From Alphaproteobacteria bacterium (GTDB taxonomy: Bacteria > Pseudomonadota > Alphaproteobacteria > UBA8366): DNA of 64,000 nucleotides. The notes below the pieces were generated by a model that was given only the letters and a program-made list of their open reading frames with translations, did no database searches and was not told the DNA's origin. Both the position numbers and the translations under genes were made by a program. Shown in pieces: positions 53,927 through 62,813 of the stretch. The stretch covers positions 1 through 64,000 of the forward strand of contig JANQKC010000005.1 in NCBI GenBank assembly GCA_028281325.1. Direction: 5' to 3'. Each line of letters opens with the position of its first letter. Position 1 is the first letter of the stretch.

Positions 53927-53957
53927 AAAAGGCCCGGCCCCGCGGGGAGGCCGGGCT
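53927..53957. terminator. bidirectional rho-independent terminator
   Basis: A nine-pair GC stem (GGCCCGGCC at 53931-53939 with GGCCGGGCT at 53949-53957) has a nine-base loop. On the minus strand it is followed by TTTTCC (53930-53925). On the plus strand it is followed by CTTCCTT. It sits between convergent genes, after the LLM oxidoreductase stop and the symporter stop. Confidence 0.75.
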
Positions 53958-53981
53958 CTTCCTTGCCGGGTTGGGCTTTGC

Positions 53982-55490
53982 CTAGCCGCCCTTGAACCGT
54001 TTGATCTCGCCGCTTTCGATGCGGGCGAGATAGGATTGCAATTCCCGCTTCACGATGGGAGCCAGGAAGTACAGGCCCAGGATGTTCGGCACGCAGATCA
54101 GGAAGACCAGCGCGTCGGAGATGTCCAGGATCGGGCCGAGCTGCACCGTGCTTCCCAGCACCACGAAGGCGCAGAAGATCAGCTTGTAGATCGTCTGCCC
54201 GCGTTGATCCTCGCCGAAGATATAGGCCCAGCCCTTCAGCCCGTAATACGACCAGGAGATCATGGTCGAGAAGGCGAACAGGACACCGGCGATGGCCAGC
54301 GGAACCGGAAACCATGATATCTGTCGCTCGAAGGCGGCGGATGTCATGGCGATGCCTTGGGCGTCCCCGGCGAAGTTCGGGTCGGCCGCGGCCGTCGTGC
54401 CGATCACCAGCGCGGTGATCGTGCAGATGACGATGGTGTCGATGAACGGTTCGAGCAGCGACACCGTGCCTTCGGTGACCGGCTCGTTGGTCCGGACCGC
54501 TGAATGCGCGATGGAGGCGGAGCCGATGCCGGCTTCGTTCGAGAACACCGCCCGTTGGAACCCGATGATCAGCGCGCCCAATGCGCCGCCGGCCACGCCT
54601 TCGCCGGTCATCGCGCCGGTGAAGATGTTCGCGATGGCCTCGGGGATCACCGCAGCGTTCATGAAGATCACGATCAGCGCGAACACGCAGTAGAAGATTG
54701 CCATGAAGGGAACGATCTTCTCGGTCACGCGCGCGATCGACTTGATACCGCCCACGATCACGAGAAAGACGATCCCCGCCATGACCAGGCCGACCAGCCA
54801 GCCGAGCCCGTCTAGGGTGCCGCCGGCCACGTTGTTGAGCTGCACATAGGCCTGATTCGACTGGAACATGTTGCCGATGCCGAGGGCGCCGATGAAGATG
54901 CCGATGGCGTAGAACATGCCGAGAAACTTGCCGAGACCTTCCATGCCGCGCTCGGCGAAGCCCTTTCGAAGGTAATACATCGGGCCGCCCGAGACGGAGC
55001 CGTCCGGGTTTTCGTTCCGGTATTTCACGCCGAGGGTGCATTCGACGAACTTCGTCGACATGCCCAGGAACCCGGCCATGATCAGCCAGAAGGTCGCGCC
55101 CGGACCGCCGACCGTCACCGCGACGGCGACGCCCCCGATGTTGCCGATGCCGACCGTGCCGGAGACCGCCGTGGCCAAGGCCTGGAAATGCGAGACTTCA
55201 CCCGCGTCCTTCGGGTTCGCGTAGTCGCCGCGCACCAGTTCGATGGCGTGCTTGAAACCGCGGATGTTGAAGAAACCCATGTAGAAGGTGAAGAACACCG
55301 CGCCGACGACCAGCCATAGGACGACCAGCGGCAGTTCCGCCCCGAAGACCGGGATCTTGAAGAAGACGATTTTGCCGACCCAGGCGGCGATCGGTGCCGT
55401 TGCGGTGTTGATCGTTTCGTCGATGCCCGCGGCCTGCGCCGTCGCGGTCGTCAATAGCGTGAGGACCGCAGCAAGAATGATACGTTTCAT
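53982..55490 (-). CDS. AGCS-family sodium:alanine/glycine symporter
   Basis: A 502-residue transporter with about 10-11 membrane helices and the AGCS signature region SHFQALATAVSGTVGIGNIGGVAVAV. Other family blocks are GGPGATFWLIMAGFLGMSTKFVE and FSNEAGIGSASIAHSAV. An N-terminal signal-like helix (IILAAVLTLLTTATAQAA) precedes the core. ATG 55490 has AAAGGGGGGTG upstream. It imports alanine, glycine or related amino acids with Na+. It is 34 bases after the universal stress protein gene on the same strand, so the two are probably one operon. Confidence 0.95.
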   Translation of the reverse strand: MKRIILAAVLTLLTTATAQAAGIDETINTATAPIAAWVGKIVFFKIPVFGAELPLVVLWLVVGAVFFTFYMGFFNIRGFKHAIELVRGDYANPKDAGEVSHFQALATAVSGTVGIGNIGGVAVAVTVGGPGATFWLIMAGFLGMSTKFVECTLGVKYRNENPDGSVSGGPMYYLRKGFAERGMEGLGKFLGMFYAIGIFIGALGIGNMFQSNQAYVQLNNVAGGTLDGLGWLVGLVMAGIVFLVIVGGIKSIARVTEKIVPFMAIFYCVFALIVIFMNAAVIPEAIANIFTGAMTGEGVAGGALGALIIGFQRAVFSNEAGIGSASIAHSAVRTNEPVTEGTVSLLEPFIDTIVICTITALVIGTTAAADPNFAGDAQGIAMTSAAFERQISWFPVPLAIAGVLFAFSTMISWSYYGLKGWAYIFGEDQRGQTIYKLIFCAFVVLGSTVQLGPILDISDALVFLICVPNILGLYFLAPIVKRELQSYLARIESGEIKRFKGG

Positions 55491-55524
55491 GACACCCCCC
55501 TTTGGTGTGTCCGTTTGTTGATTC

Positions 55525-55959
55525 TTATGGAACGACTGTGACAGGCACAGGCGAGGTCTGGACGAGCGATCCGGCGACGCTGCCGAACAGCAGCGACGCC
55601 ACGCGCGATTGACCCTTCCGGCCGATGAAAATCTGCGCGGCGCCACGGTCCTTCGCGAGATCGACGAGCGTTTCCGACGGATGCCCGTGATGCACCACGG
55701 CCTCCACATCCACGCCCTTGTCCTTGACGGATTGCGATACCGGTTCCAGCACGGTGGAGTGTGCGCGTTCGATCTCCTCTTCCCGGCGCTTGTGCCGTTC
55801 CGCCAGTTCGTCGGGTGTGTGGAAGCTGTAGGGCGACCATTCAATGACATAGGCGAGGACCAGTTTCGCTTTACTGGCAACCGCCCGTTCGGTCGCGAAT
55901 TCGGCTGCTCTGACACTACCCTCGCTGCCGTCCACGGCTACGAGAAACGTATTAGACAT
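55525..55959 (-). CDS. universal stress protein (UspA family)
   Basis: A 144-residue single-domain Usp. It starts MSNTFLVAVDGSEGSVRAAEFA and ends with the ATP-binding motif IFIGRKGQSRVASLLFGSVAGSLVQTSPVPVTVV, so it is of the ATP-binding (G-2x-G-9x-G-S/T) type. The ATG has GGGGGACACC before it. It is upstream of the AGCS symporter, a pairing that suggests control or support of the transporter under stress (inference). Confidence 0.93.
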   Translation of the reverse strand: MSNTFLVAVDGSEGSVRAAEFATERAVASKAKLVLAYVIEWSPYSFHTPDELAERHKRREEEIERAHSTVLEPVSQSVKDKGVDVEAVVHHGHPSETLVDLAKDRGAAQIFIGRKGQSRVASLLFGSVAGSLVQTSPVPVTVVP

Positions 55960-56125
55960 CGGTGTCCCCCTTCCGACATGCCTAGCCACGGTCCGGACCG
56001 CACCCGATTGTCCGGTCTTCGCCGGGCTTTCAGCTTTGTGGCAGTAGCGTATCAGGTTTGGGACGGAATAGCGTAAAAGTTGTGATGGCGTTATCGCCTA
56101 CTTTTCTGGCTTGTATTTGCCGCGC

Positions 56126-56785
56126 TCAGGCTTCGACTGTGGCGAGATCCAACAGCGTTGCATGGAGTGTTTCGGCGGTCGGGGAGAGGGCGGCGCCAGC
56201 CCGGCGGACCACGCCGATGGTTCGTGCAATCGACGGCTCGACGAGCGGGCGCGACACGACACGGGAATGGTCCGTATCCGGGATGGCCGAGGCGGGCAGG
56301 GCGGTGACGCCGACGCCGGCGTCGACGAGCGCCAGGGCGGTGGAGAGATGCCGCGCTTCATAGGCCCAGCCCAGATTGACGCGGGCGCGCGCCAGCGCGT
56401 TATCGATCAGCATGCGGTTACCGCTGCCTTTCCAGATGGCGATGAACCGCGTGGGGTCGATATCCGCCCATCGGATGGACGATTCCGCCGTGAGTGGATC
56501 GTCGTGTCGCATCGCCAACGCGAACTGTTCTTCCGCCAGGGGCTGGAAGTCGAAACTCGGATCCTGTGCGCCGATGAAATCGATGCCGAAATCCACATCG
56601 CCGCTGGCGACGGCGTCGAGCACTTCGCTGGCGGATAGGTCGCTGATCCGAATGCGCGACCGATTGCCGGCGCCGCGAAAGGCGGCGATGGCGCGCGGCA
56701 GCAGTGCGTGCGTCGCCGTCGGGATCGACGCTACGGTTACCGTATCGTCGGTTTGCACGACGACATGTTGGCTGGGTTCGGACAT
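56126..56785 (-). pseudogene. LysR-type effector domain lacking the HTH (truncated regulator)
   Basis: A 219-residue polypeptide covering only the LysR substrate-binding domain. Blocks include TVASIPTATHALLPRAIAAFR, VLDAVASGDVDFGIDF, EEQFALAMRHDDPL and ALVDAGVGVTALPASAIP. The winged-helix DNA-binding part of about 85 residues is missing. The 170 bases before the divergent isomerase gene are too short to hold it, and I see no HTH in that stretch. It is either a degraded regulator or a stand-alone effector domain. The starting ATG (56785) lacks a clear ribosome-binding site. LysR genes usually control the divergent neighbour, here the PrpF-family gene. Confidence 0.72.
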
Positions 56786-56955
56786 GCCGCCAAGATAGGG
56801 ATAAACGGGCGTGTTGCAAATCCGGTTCGTCCTGTTCAGGGGCATTTGAAATGCCTGGGTCAGACCGATAAGCTGCGGAACGTGATCGGCCGCCCGCCTT
56901 GAGCGCGGCCGATCTTTGGTTATTGTCCCAACACGCCGATCAATCTGGGTTCATC

Positions 56956-58032
56956 ATGCCGCTTCGTCCCATTCCATGCCTGATCTTTCGCGGGGGAACG
57001 TCCAAGGGACCGTTCTTCAATTCGAAGGATCTGCCGTCCGACCCGGCGGAGCGCGCCCAGGTGCTGTTGGCGGTGATGGGGTCGCCGGATACGCGGCAGA
57101 TCGACGGGATCGGCGGGGCGGACTCGTTGACCAGCAAGGTTGCGATCGTTTCCGCGTCGGAACGGCCGGGTATCGATGTCGACTATTTGTTTGCCCAGGT
57201 ATCGATCGATCAGCCGGTCGTCGACATCACGCCGTCTTGCGGCAACATGCTATCGGGGATCGGCCCTTACGCGGTCGAAACCGGGATGATCACGCCGACA
57301 TCCGATCAGACCAGCGTGATGATCTATAACGTCAATACCGGCGCGCGGATCGAGGCGCGGATCGAAACGCCGGGCGGCGGCGTGCGCTATGACGGCGCCG
57401 CGGAGATCGACGGCGTGCCCGGCACGGCCGCGCCGGTCTACCTCAATTTCATGGATGTGGTGGGGGCCAAGACCGGGGCCTTGCTGCCGACCGGACAGGT
57501 GATCGAGACGATCAACGGCCTGGACGCGACCTGCGTCGATGTGGCGATGCCGATGGTTTTCCTGCGTGCGGCCGATTTCGGCTTGTCGGGCTACGAAAGT
57601 CGCGACGAGATCAACCGCAACCGGGTGCTGTTCGAGTTGATCGAACCGGTCCGGTTGGAGGCCGGGGCGCGAATGGGCCTCGGCGATGTATCGGAGATGG
57701 TCATTCCGAAGGTCGGTCTGATCGCGCCGCCGGCCAGAGGCGGCGATATCTCCTCGCGCTACTTTACGCCATGGCAGGTACATGCGGCGCATGCGGTGAC
57801 CGGCGCGGTCTGTGTCGCGACCGCCTCGATGATCGAAGGGTCGGTGACCCATGAACTCTGCCGCCCTGACCCCGCCAATCCGCGTGACGTGCAGATTGAG
57901 CACCCGTCGGGCCGGATCGATGTCCGGCTCGAAACCAGCGGCACCGGGGTCGATCTGAATGTCGTGAGCGCGGGTATCCTCCGCACCACCCGGCTGATCA
58001 TGCGCGGCGAGGTCATGGTTCCCACGCCGTAA
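56956..58032 (+). CDS. PrpF-family isomerase (4-oxalomesaconate tautomerase/aconitate isomerase-like)
   Basis: A 358-residue protein of the PrpF/diaminopimelate-epimerase fold. It starts PCLIFRGGTSKGPFF, the typical PrpF N-terminus. GGADSLTSKVAIVSAS, ITPSCGNMLSGIGPYAVE (catalytic Cys) and HAAHAVTGAVCVATASMI are further blocks. Members isomerise double bonds in tricarboxylic acids such as 2-methylaconitate or 4-oxalomesaconate. No acnD or prpC is nearby, so the galactarate/gallate-type tautomerase role is as likely as the methylcitrate one. Divergent to the truncated LysR gene. Confidence 0.87.
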   Translation: MPLRPIPCLIFRGGTSKGPFFNSKDLPSDPAERAQVLLAVMGSPDTRQIDGIGGADSLTSKVAIVSASERPGIDVDYLFAQVSIDQPVVDITPSCGNMLSGIGPYAVETGMITPTSDQTSVMIYNVNTGARIEARIETPGGGVRYDGAAEIDGVPGTAAPVYLNFMDVVGAKTGALLPTGQVIETINGLDATCVDVAMPMVFLRAADFGLSGYESRDEINRNRVLFELIEPVRLEAGARMGLGDVSEMVIPKVGLIAPPARGGDISSRYFTPWQVHAAHAVTGAVCVATASMIEGSVTHELCRPDPANPRDVQIEHPSGRIDVRLETSGTGVDLNVVSAGILRTTRLIMRGEVMVPTP

Positions 58033-58095
58033 AGCCGGTCTATGTTTCGGGATCGAGACGGATTGCCCTCGAAAAGCAAAAAAGGAGAAGCGCCG

Positions 58096-59031
58096 ATGCG
58101 CGTGGAAAACAAAAATGCCGATATCGTTGCGGAAGAACATTGGGCCAAGAAGGGGGACGTGAACCTGTTCCTATACAGGAAATACGCGTCGAACGTCGGC
58201 AGCGACGGCGAACGGCCGGTCTTGTTCCTTGTCCATGGATCATCGCAGGCGGCGCGCACGAGCTATGATCTGACCGTGCCCGGCGCGGGCGAATACTCGC
58301 TGATGAATGTCTTCGCCGGCCGTGGGTTCGATGTCTGGACGATGGATCACGAAGGATACGGCCGGTCGAGCCGCACCGAGGGCTTCTCCTACATCCTTGA
58401 CGGCGCCGAGGATCTGAAGGCGGCCGTGCCCATCGTCGAGAAAGCGACCGGCCAATCCAAGTTCGCGTTCTTCGGCACGTCGTCCGGGGCGCTCCGCGCC
58501 GGTGCGTTCTGTAACGCTGCGCCGGAGCGGGTCGAGCGGTTGGGGTTGTCGGCCTTTCCCTGGATCGCCAAGGACGCGCCATCGCTGGTCAAACGCCGGG
58601 AACGGCTGGCGGAATGGCAGGCGACAAACAGCCGCGAGGTGGGCGAGGAGTATTTCCACAACATGTTCACCCGCGACGTGGTGGGGCTGACCGCGCCCGA
58701 ACTGCCGGCCGCCGCGGCGGCCGCGGAAATGGCCAATGGCGGCGGCACGGTGCCGAACGGCACCTATGTCGACATGTGCATCAACCTGCCGCTCGTGGAT
58801 CCGACGAAGATAACCTGCCCGGTGTTGATCATCCGGGGCGACCATGACGGCATCACGACCGACGAGGACAACGCCGCCTTCTACGCCAAGCTGCCGACCA
58901 AGGATAAGCAGATGATCATCCTGTCCGGGCAGGCGCATAACATGACGGTCGGCATCAACCGCCGCCGGTTCTGGCATGTTTTGGCGGCCTTCCTGGAAAT
59001 GCCGGCCCGCGTGGACGACGGCGTGGTCTAA
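58096..59031 (+). CDS. alpha/beta-hydrolase family protein
   Basis: A 311-residue hydrolase. The oxyanion loop is FLVHGSSQAARTSYD. The nucleophile elbow FFGTSSGALRAG gives Ser129, with GxSxG read as GTSSG. The acid is probably in IIRGDHDGITTDED and the His in SGQAHNMTVG. An AGGAG site precedes ATG 58096. No signal peptide is visible. The substrate is unknown. It follows the PrpF-family gene by 63 bases in the same direction, so the pair may be co-transcribed. Confidence 0.9.
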   Translation: MRVENKNADIVAEEHWAKKGDVNLFLYRKYASNVGSDGERPVLFLVHGSSQAARTSYDLTVPGAGEYSLMNVFAGRGFDVWTMDHEGYGRSSRTEGFSYILDGAEDLKAAVPIVEKATGQSKFAFFGTSSGALRAGAFCNAAPERVERLGLSAFPWIAKDAPSLVKRRERLAEWQATNSREVGEEYFHNMFTRDVVGLTAPELPAAAAAAEMANGGGTVPNGTYVDMCINLPLVDPTKITCPVLIIRGDHDGITTDEDNAAFYAKLPTKDKQMIILSGQAHNMTVGINRRRFWHVLAAFLEMPARVDDGVV

Positions 59032-59041
59032 GGGCGCGCTA

Positions 59042-59725
59042 TCACCACTCGATGGTGCCGCCGTCGTAGCGTTGGAACGTGCCGCTCGTTTCCGGGGTGA
59101 GGCCGTCGATGATTCCCCGCATCCCGGTGACGCTCTCCTCGACCGGAATCTGCCCGCCCTTGCGGGTTTCCGTCGCGACCGAGCCGGGATGCAGGACGGC
59201 GGTGACGATGCCGTGCTTGGCGAAATCGATGGAGAGGCTCTTCGCCGCCATGTTCAACGCCGCCTTGCTGCACCGGTAGGCGTAATGTCCGCCGGACCCA
59301 TTGTCGCCGATCGAACCGGACCGGGTGCCGATAAAAACCATTTGACGGCGGTCGCTGCGGGCGACGTGGTTCTCGAAGGCATTCGCCACATAGACGGGGG
59401 CGACCGCGTTGATCTTCATCACGCGGGTGTATTCGTCGATATCCGGCAGCATCAGCGTGCCGGGTCCGTCCGGCGCGAAACTCGCCGCGTTGTTGATCAA
59501 CAGATCGATCGGTTGGTCTTTCAGGGTATCGGCCAGCGCCGCCAGCCCGGCCTCGTCCGAGACATCCAGGTGATGGAAATGGACATCGCTGGAGAGCGCG
59601 GCCACCTTATCGCGGCTTTCGTCATCGAGGCAGATCGCGTGAACGGTCCAGCCATCCTTCGCGTATTGTCGGGCGAACTCGAACCCGATTCCATAGTCGC
59701 AGCCGGTGATGAGCACGGTGGGCAT
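59042..59725 (-). CDS. short-chain dehydrogenase/reductase
   Basis: A 227-residue classical SDR. The cofactor loop is TGCDYGIGFEFAR at about residues 7-19. The NNA motif is in LLINNAASF and the catalytic set is Ser in GTRSGS with YAYRCSK as the Y-x-x-x-K pair (YRCSK). The Asp at VHAICLDDESRD suggests NAD preference. It is convergent with the hydrolase gene (10-bp gap). Substrate unknown. Confidence 0.92.
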   Translation of the reverse strand: MPTVLITGCDYGIGFEFARQYAKDGWTVHAICLDDESRDKVAALSSDVHFHHLDVSDEAGLAALADTLKDQPIDLLINNAASFAPDGPGTLMLPDIDEYTRVMKINAVAPVYVANAFENHVARSDRRQMVFIGTRSGSIGDNGSGGHYAYRCSKAALNMAAKSLSIDFAKHGIVTAVLHPGSVATETRKGGQIPVEESVTGMRGIIDGLTPETSGTFQRYDGGTIEW

Positions 59726-59946
59726 GACGTCCTCCCATTATCCTGATTGATTGCGCGGGGCCAACCCGTCAACAGTAACTGTGTCCCGTCTCTGCGGCTA
59801 CCGACGATCGACGGTAATCCGACGGTCCAATGCCGGAGTTCTCCAGCGTTCCCGCAACACGTTGTCGGATCGGTCCCTGCGCCCATGGTCGGCCCGCGGA
59901 ACGAAACGCGCTGGTAAACCCAGGACCTATTCATTAGGGTCGGCAG

Positions 59947-60726
59947 ATGGCCAAACCTGACGTTGTTGCGCCGGTTGCGACCGATTTGAATGCGGTGCGC
60001 CGCGACGGTTTGATTGTGACCATGCGAGTGCTCCTTCTCGCTATGCGGCGTGAAATGACCGTGACGGGTTGGATGCTCCTCCGTCGCGATGGCTACGGCC
60101 GCATCGCCCGCCTCATTGTCGCGGTTGCGGCCTTGGGGTTGCTCGTTCATGCAACGCTGCTGCTCGGACTAAAGTATGAGAATTCGGTCGCGGTTTGGAT
60201 TTGGGCAACCGGCATGCTTCAACTCGACCGCGATCGGTCGGTGTTCGAATTTTTCGAATACGGCCTGTTGGGCATCGCCGCGCTTGCCATGTGGCGCGCG
60301 GGGGGTGCGCACCAGTCGTGGCTGCTCCGGGTGATCGCGGTCGTTTACCTGTACTTCGTGGCCGACAATGCATTGCGAATCCACGAGACAGCCGGAAAAC
60401 TGCTGCCGTTCGAGAAGAGCTACGGTGAACTCGTTTTCTTTGCGGGCTCGGCGATGGTGATCTTCGGACTATCGATCATCGGCTTCATCGCGGATCGGGG
60501 AAAGGTGACGGTGATCGCATTGGTCAACGGCGCCGGCGTTGGGCTCCTTGCTTTTTTCGGTGTTGCGACCGACTTTGCGCATGCACAGTTCGCCAGCGTG
60601 TCCCGAACGGTCAACTACGGATTCGCGTTCGTCGAAGACGGCGGCGAGATGCTGGCCATTGCCTTGATCGGACTCTACGGATTGTCGATCTTGATGCGAA
60701 CCCCGTCGCCATCGAATATCAAGTAG
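59947..60726 (+). CDS. hypothetical polytopic membrane protein
   Basis: A 259-residue protein with about six helices, such as LIVAVAALGLLVHATLLLGL, VIAVVYLYFVADNAL, VFFAGSAMVIFGLSIIGFIA and ALVNGAGVGLLAFFGVATDF. A few His/Glu residues lie near helix ends (RIHETAGKLLPFEK). I do not recognise the family. It is separated by 220 bases from the divergent SDR gene and by 44 bases from the DUF924 gene. Confidence 0.75.
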   Translation: MAKPDVVAPVATDLNAVRRDGLIVTMRVLLLAMRREMTVTGWMLLRRDGYGRIARLIVAVAALGLLVHATLLLGLKYENSVAVWIWATGMLQLDRDRSVFEFFEYGLLGIAALAMWRAGGAHQSWLLRVIAVVYLYFVADNALRIHETAGKLLPFEKSYGELVFFAGSAMVIFGLSIIGFIADRGKVTVIALVNGAGVGLLAFFGVATDFAHAQFASVSRTVNYGFAFVEDGGEMLAIALIGLYGLSILMRTPSPSNIK

Positions 60727-60770
60727 CCGACGCGTGGCGGTTATCTTCCCAGCAGCATGGAGCATCCGCA

Positions 60771-61412
60771 TTGAGTGCCGACACCATCGACGAAATCGTT
60801 CAATTTTGGCTGGGGCCTAGCCTCGACGGCCCCGACGCGGCCTATGCCCGCCGTGACTGGTGGTATCGGGGCGGTGAAGCGGTGGACGAGGAAATCCGCG
60901 CGCGTTTCGGAAAACTGGTCGCCCGCGCCTGCCGGCGCGAGTTGATGGACTGGCGGGACACATCGGGCGGGGCGTTTGCGTTGATCCTGTTGCTCGACCA
61001 GTTCACGCGCAATCTTTACCGTAACACGCCGGACGCGTATCTGGGCGATCCTTGCGCCTTCGAGGTCGTGACCCACGCGATCGACCGCGGGCTCGACCGA
61101 GCGCTGCATCCGGTTGAACGGATTTGGCTGTACCATCCGTTCCATCACGCGGAGAGCATCGGGGATCAGGAACGGGGCGGCGCGTTGTTGCAACAGGTCC
61201 GCGCCTCCGCGCCGAGCGAATGGCACCGCTATATCGACCGCAGCATCTGGGGTTGGGGCCGCCATCGCGACATCGTGGCGCGGTTCGGCCGGTTTCCGCA
61301 TCGCAACGCCGTGCTCGGGCGGACCAGCACCGAGGAAGAGTTGGCTTTCCTCGCCGAAAACGGCGAAAGCTTCGGGCAAGGCCCCAAGAAGACCGAGAAC
61401 GCGGTTAGATGA
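60771..61412 (+). CDS. DUF924 family protein
   Basis: A 213-residue all-helical protein of the DUF924 family. Typical blocks are EIVQFWLG near the start, WWYRGGEAVDEEIRARFG, LILLLDQFTRNLYRNTPDAY and ERIWLYHPFHHAESI. RFGRFPHRNAVLGR follows. The family is common in proteobacteria and of unknown function. The start codon is TTG with GGAG eight bases upstream; nearby ATG and GTG codons are out of frame. It overlaps the end of the convergent CoA-transferase gene by eight bases. Confidence 0.9.
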   Translation: MSADTIDEIVQFWLGPSLDGPDAAYARRDWWYRGGEAVDEEIRARFGKLVARACRRELMDWRDTSGGAFALILLLDQFTRNLYRNTPDAYLGDPCAFEVVTHAIDRGLDRALHPVERIWLYHPFHHAESIGDQERGGALLQQVRASAPSEWHRYIDRSIWGWGRHRDIVARFGRFPHRNAVLGRTSTEEELAFLAENGESFGQGPKKTENAVR

Positions 61413-62589
61413 CCTTGCCGGCGGCGAGGTCTTCGATCTCGGCGTCGTTCATGTCCAGCCATTCCCGCAGGACGTCGGCGTTGTCGGCGCCGATGCCGGG
61501 AAAGAATCTCACGTCCTCCGTCGCGTAGCTCGAAAGCCGGATCGGCGCGGATGGGAGGACGATATCGCCCATGTCCGGGTGGTTGGCCCATTGCAGCATT
61601 CCGCGCTCGTGCATATGCGGATCGGCGCGGACATCCGCCAGCGTGCGGATCGGCGCGACGGGCACCCGGTTCTCGCGCATGATCGCATAGGCTTCGTCGC
61701 GGGGCAGGTCGCGACACCAGGTTTCGATCATGCCGTTGATCTCTTTCTCGTGGGCGTGGCGGTCTTCCCGTGTCCCGTAGTCGGGGTTCCCGATCAGGTC
61801 CTCGCGGCCGATCACGGTCAATATCCGTTCCCACTGCGCCTCGCTGACGCAAATCAGCGCAATCCAGCCGTCCTTGCATCGGAAGCGGCTGTAGGGCGCG
61901 ATATTCGCCGGCGACTTGTCGCCGCGCCGTTCCGGCAACTCGCCTGTCCGGTGAAAGGCGGAAAGATCACTCGTCAGCGTGAAATACATCGTTTCCACCA
62001 TCGCCGTTTCGACCAGCGTGCCTCTGCCCGTCGCCTGCCGGCCGAGCAGCGCCTGCAACACGCCCGCGTAGAGGTGGACGCCGCCCATGATGTCGCAAGG
62101 CGTGCCGCCCGCGCGGGCCGGTGGTCCGCCGGTCTCGCCGGTGATGCTCATCAGTCCGGCGGCCGCCTGGATCGTATGGTCCATGGCGAGCATGTCCCGG
62201 TCCGGCCCCGAGAGGCCGTAGCCGGTTCCCGACGCATAGATCAGTCGGGGATTGATCTCGCGCAGCACGGCATAGCCGAGACCCAGGCGGTCCATCGTGC
62301 CGGCGGCGAAGTTCTCCACGAGCACGTCGGCTTCCTTGGCCATGGACTTCAGGATTTCCTTCCCCCGCGGATTTTTAAGGTCGAGGGTCAGGCTTTTCTT
62401 GTTCGAATTCAGCATCGCGAAGGCAAGCGAGGTCTTGTCGCCGACGCCTTGGCGCATCCGCTCGCCGCCCGGCGGTTCGACCTTCACGATCTCCGCGCCG
62501 GCCATCGCCATCAGGAAGGTCGCATACGGGCCTTGGTAAATCTGCGTGAGGTCGAGGACCCGGATGCCGTCGAGGGGCTTTGCGTCCAT
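61405..62589 (-). CDS. class III CoA-transferase (CaiB/BaiF family)
   Basis: A 394-residue family III CoA-transferase. The N-terminal block is LDGIRVLDLTQIYQGPYATFLMAMAGAEIVKVEPPGGERMR. It contains NSNKKSLTLDLKNPRGKEI. The catalytic Asp is expected in AMDHTIQAAAGLMSITGE, a block matching the family pattern near residue 169. It probably moves CoA between small carboxylic acids. ATG 62589 is chosen because the family starts with this block; in-frame upstream codons would add about 86 unrelated residues. Confidence 0.93.
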   Translation of the reverse strand: MDAKPLDGIRVLDLTQIYQGPYATFLMAMAGAEIVKVEPPGGERMRQGVGDKTSLAFAMLNSNKKSLTLDLKNPRGKEILKSMAKEADVLVENFAAGTMDRLGLGYAVLREINPRLIYASGTGYGLSGPDRDMLAMDHTIQAAAGLMSITGETGGPPARAGGTPCDIMGGVHLYAGVLQALLGRQATGRGTLVETAMVETMYFTLTSDLSAFHRTGELPERRGDKSPANIAPYSRFRCKDGWIALICVSEAQWERILTVIGREDLIGNPDYGTREDRHAHEKEINGMIETWCRDLPRDEAYAIMRENRVPVAPIRTLADVRADPHMHERGMLQWANHPDMGDIVLPSAPIRLSSYATEDVRFFPGIGADNADVLREWLDMNDAEIEDLAAGKVI

Positions 62590-62813
62590 GTGTTTTGTCC
62601 TGTTTTGTTGGCGTGGCGGGGAGGGAACGACGGTGCAGGCGAAGTGTAGCGCATTTTTGGCGGGCGGATTCCCGGGCCGGAGTTGCATCGCGGCATCCGG
62701 GCCGCATACCATTGCGACACCGGGCGGACGTTCGCGCCGCTCCAATGCCTTGCCGTTCGACGCTATTCGCCAGAATAGATGCCGCCTGCCTTCCACCGGG
62801 AGACCCGAAAAGA

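Noticed and set aside
53905..55041. Minus-strand 378-residue frame rich in Arg and His inside the symporter gene
   Set aside because: It is an alternative frame of the AGCS symporter; the composition is typical of a GC-rich shadow frame.
61114..62649. 511-residue plus-strand frame across the DUF924 and CoA-transferase genes
   Set aside because: It crosses two well-supported genes in other frames and is Arg/His-rich.
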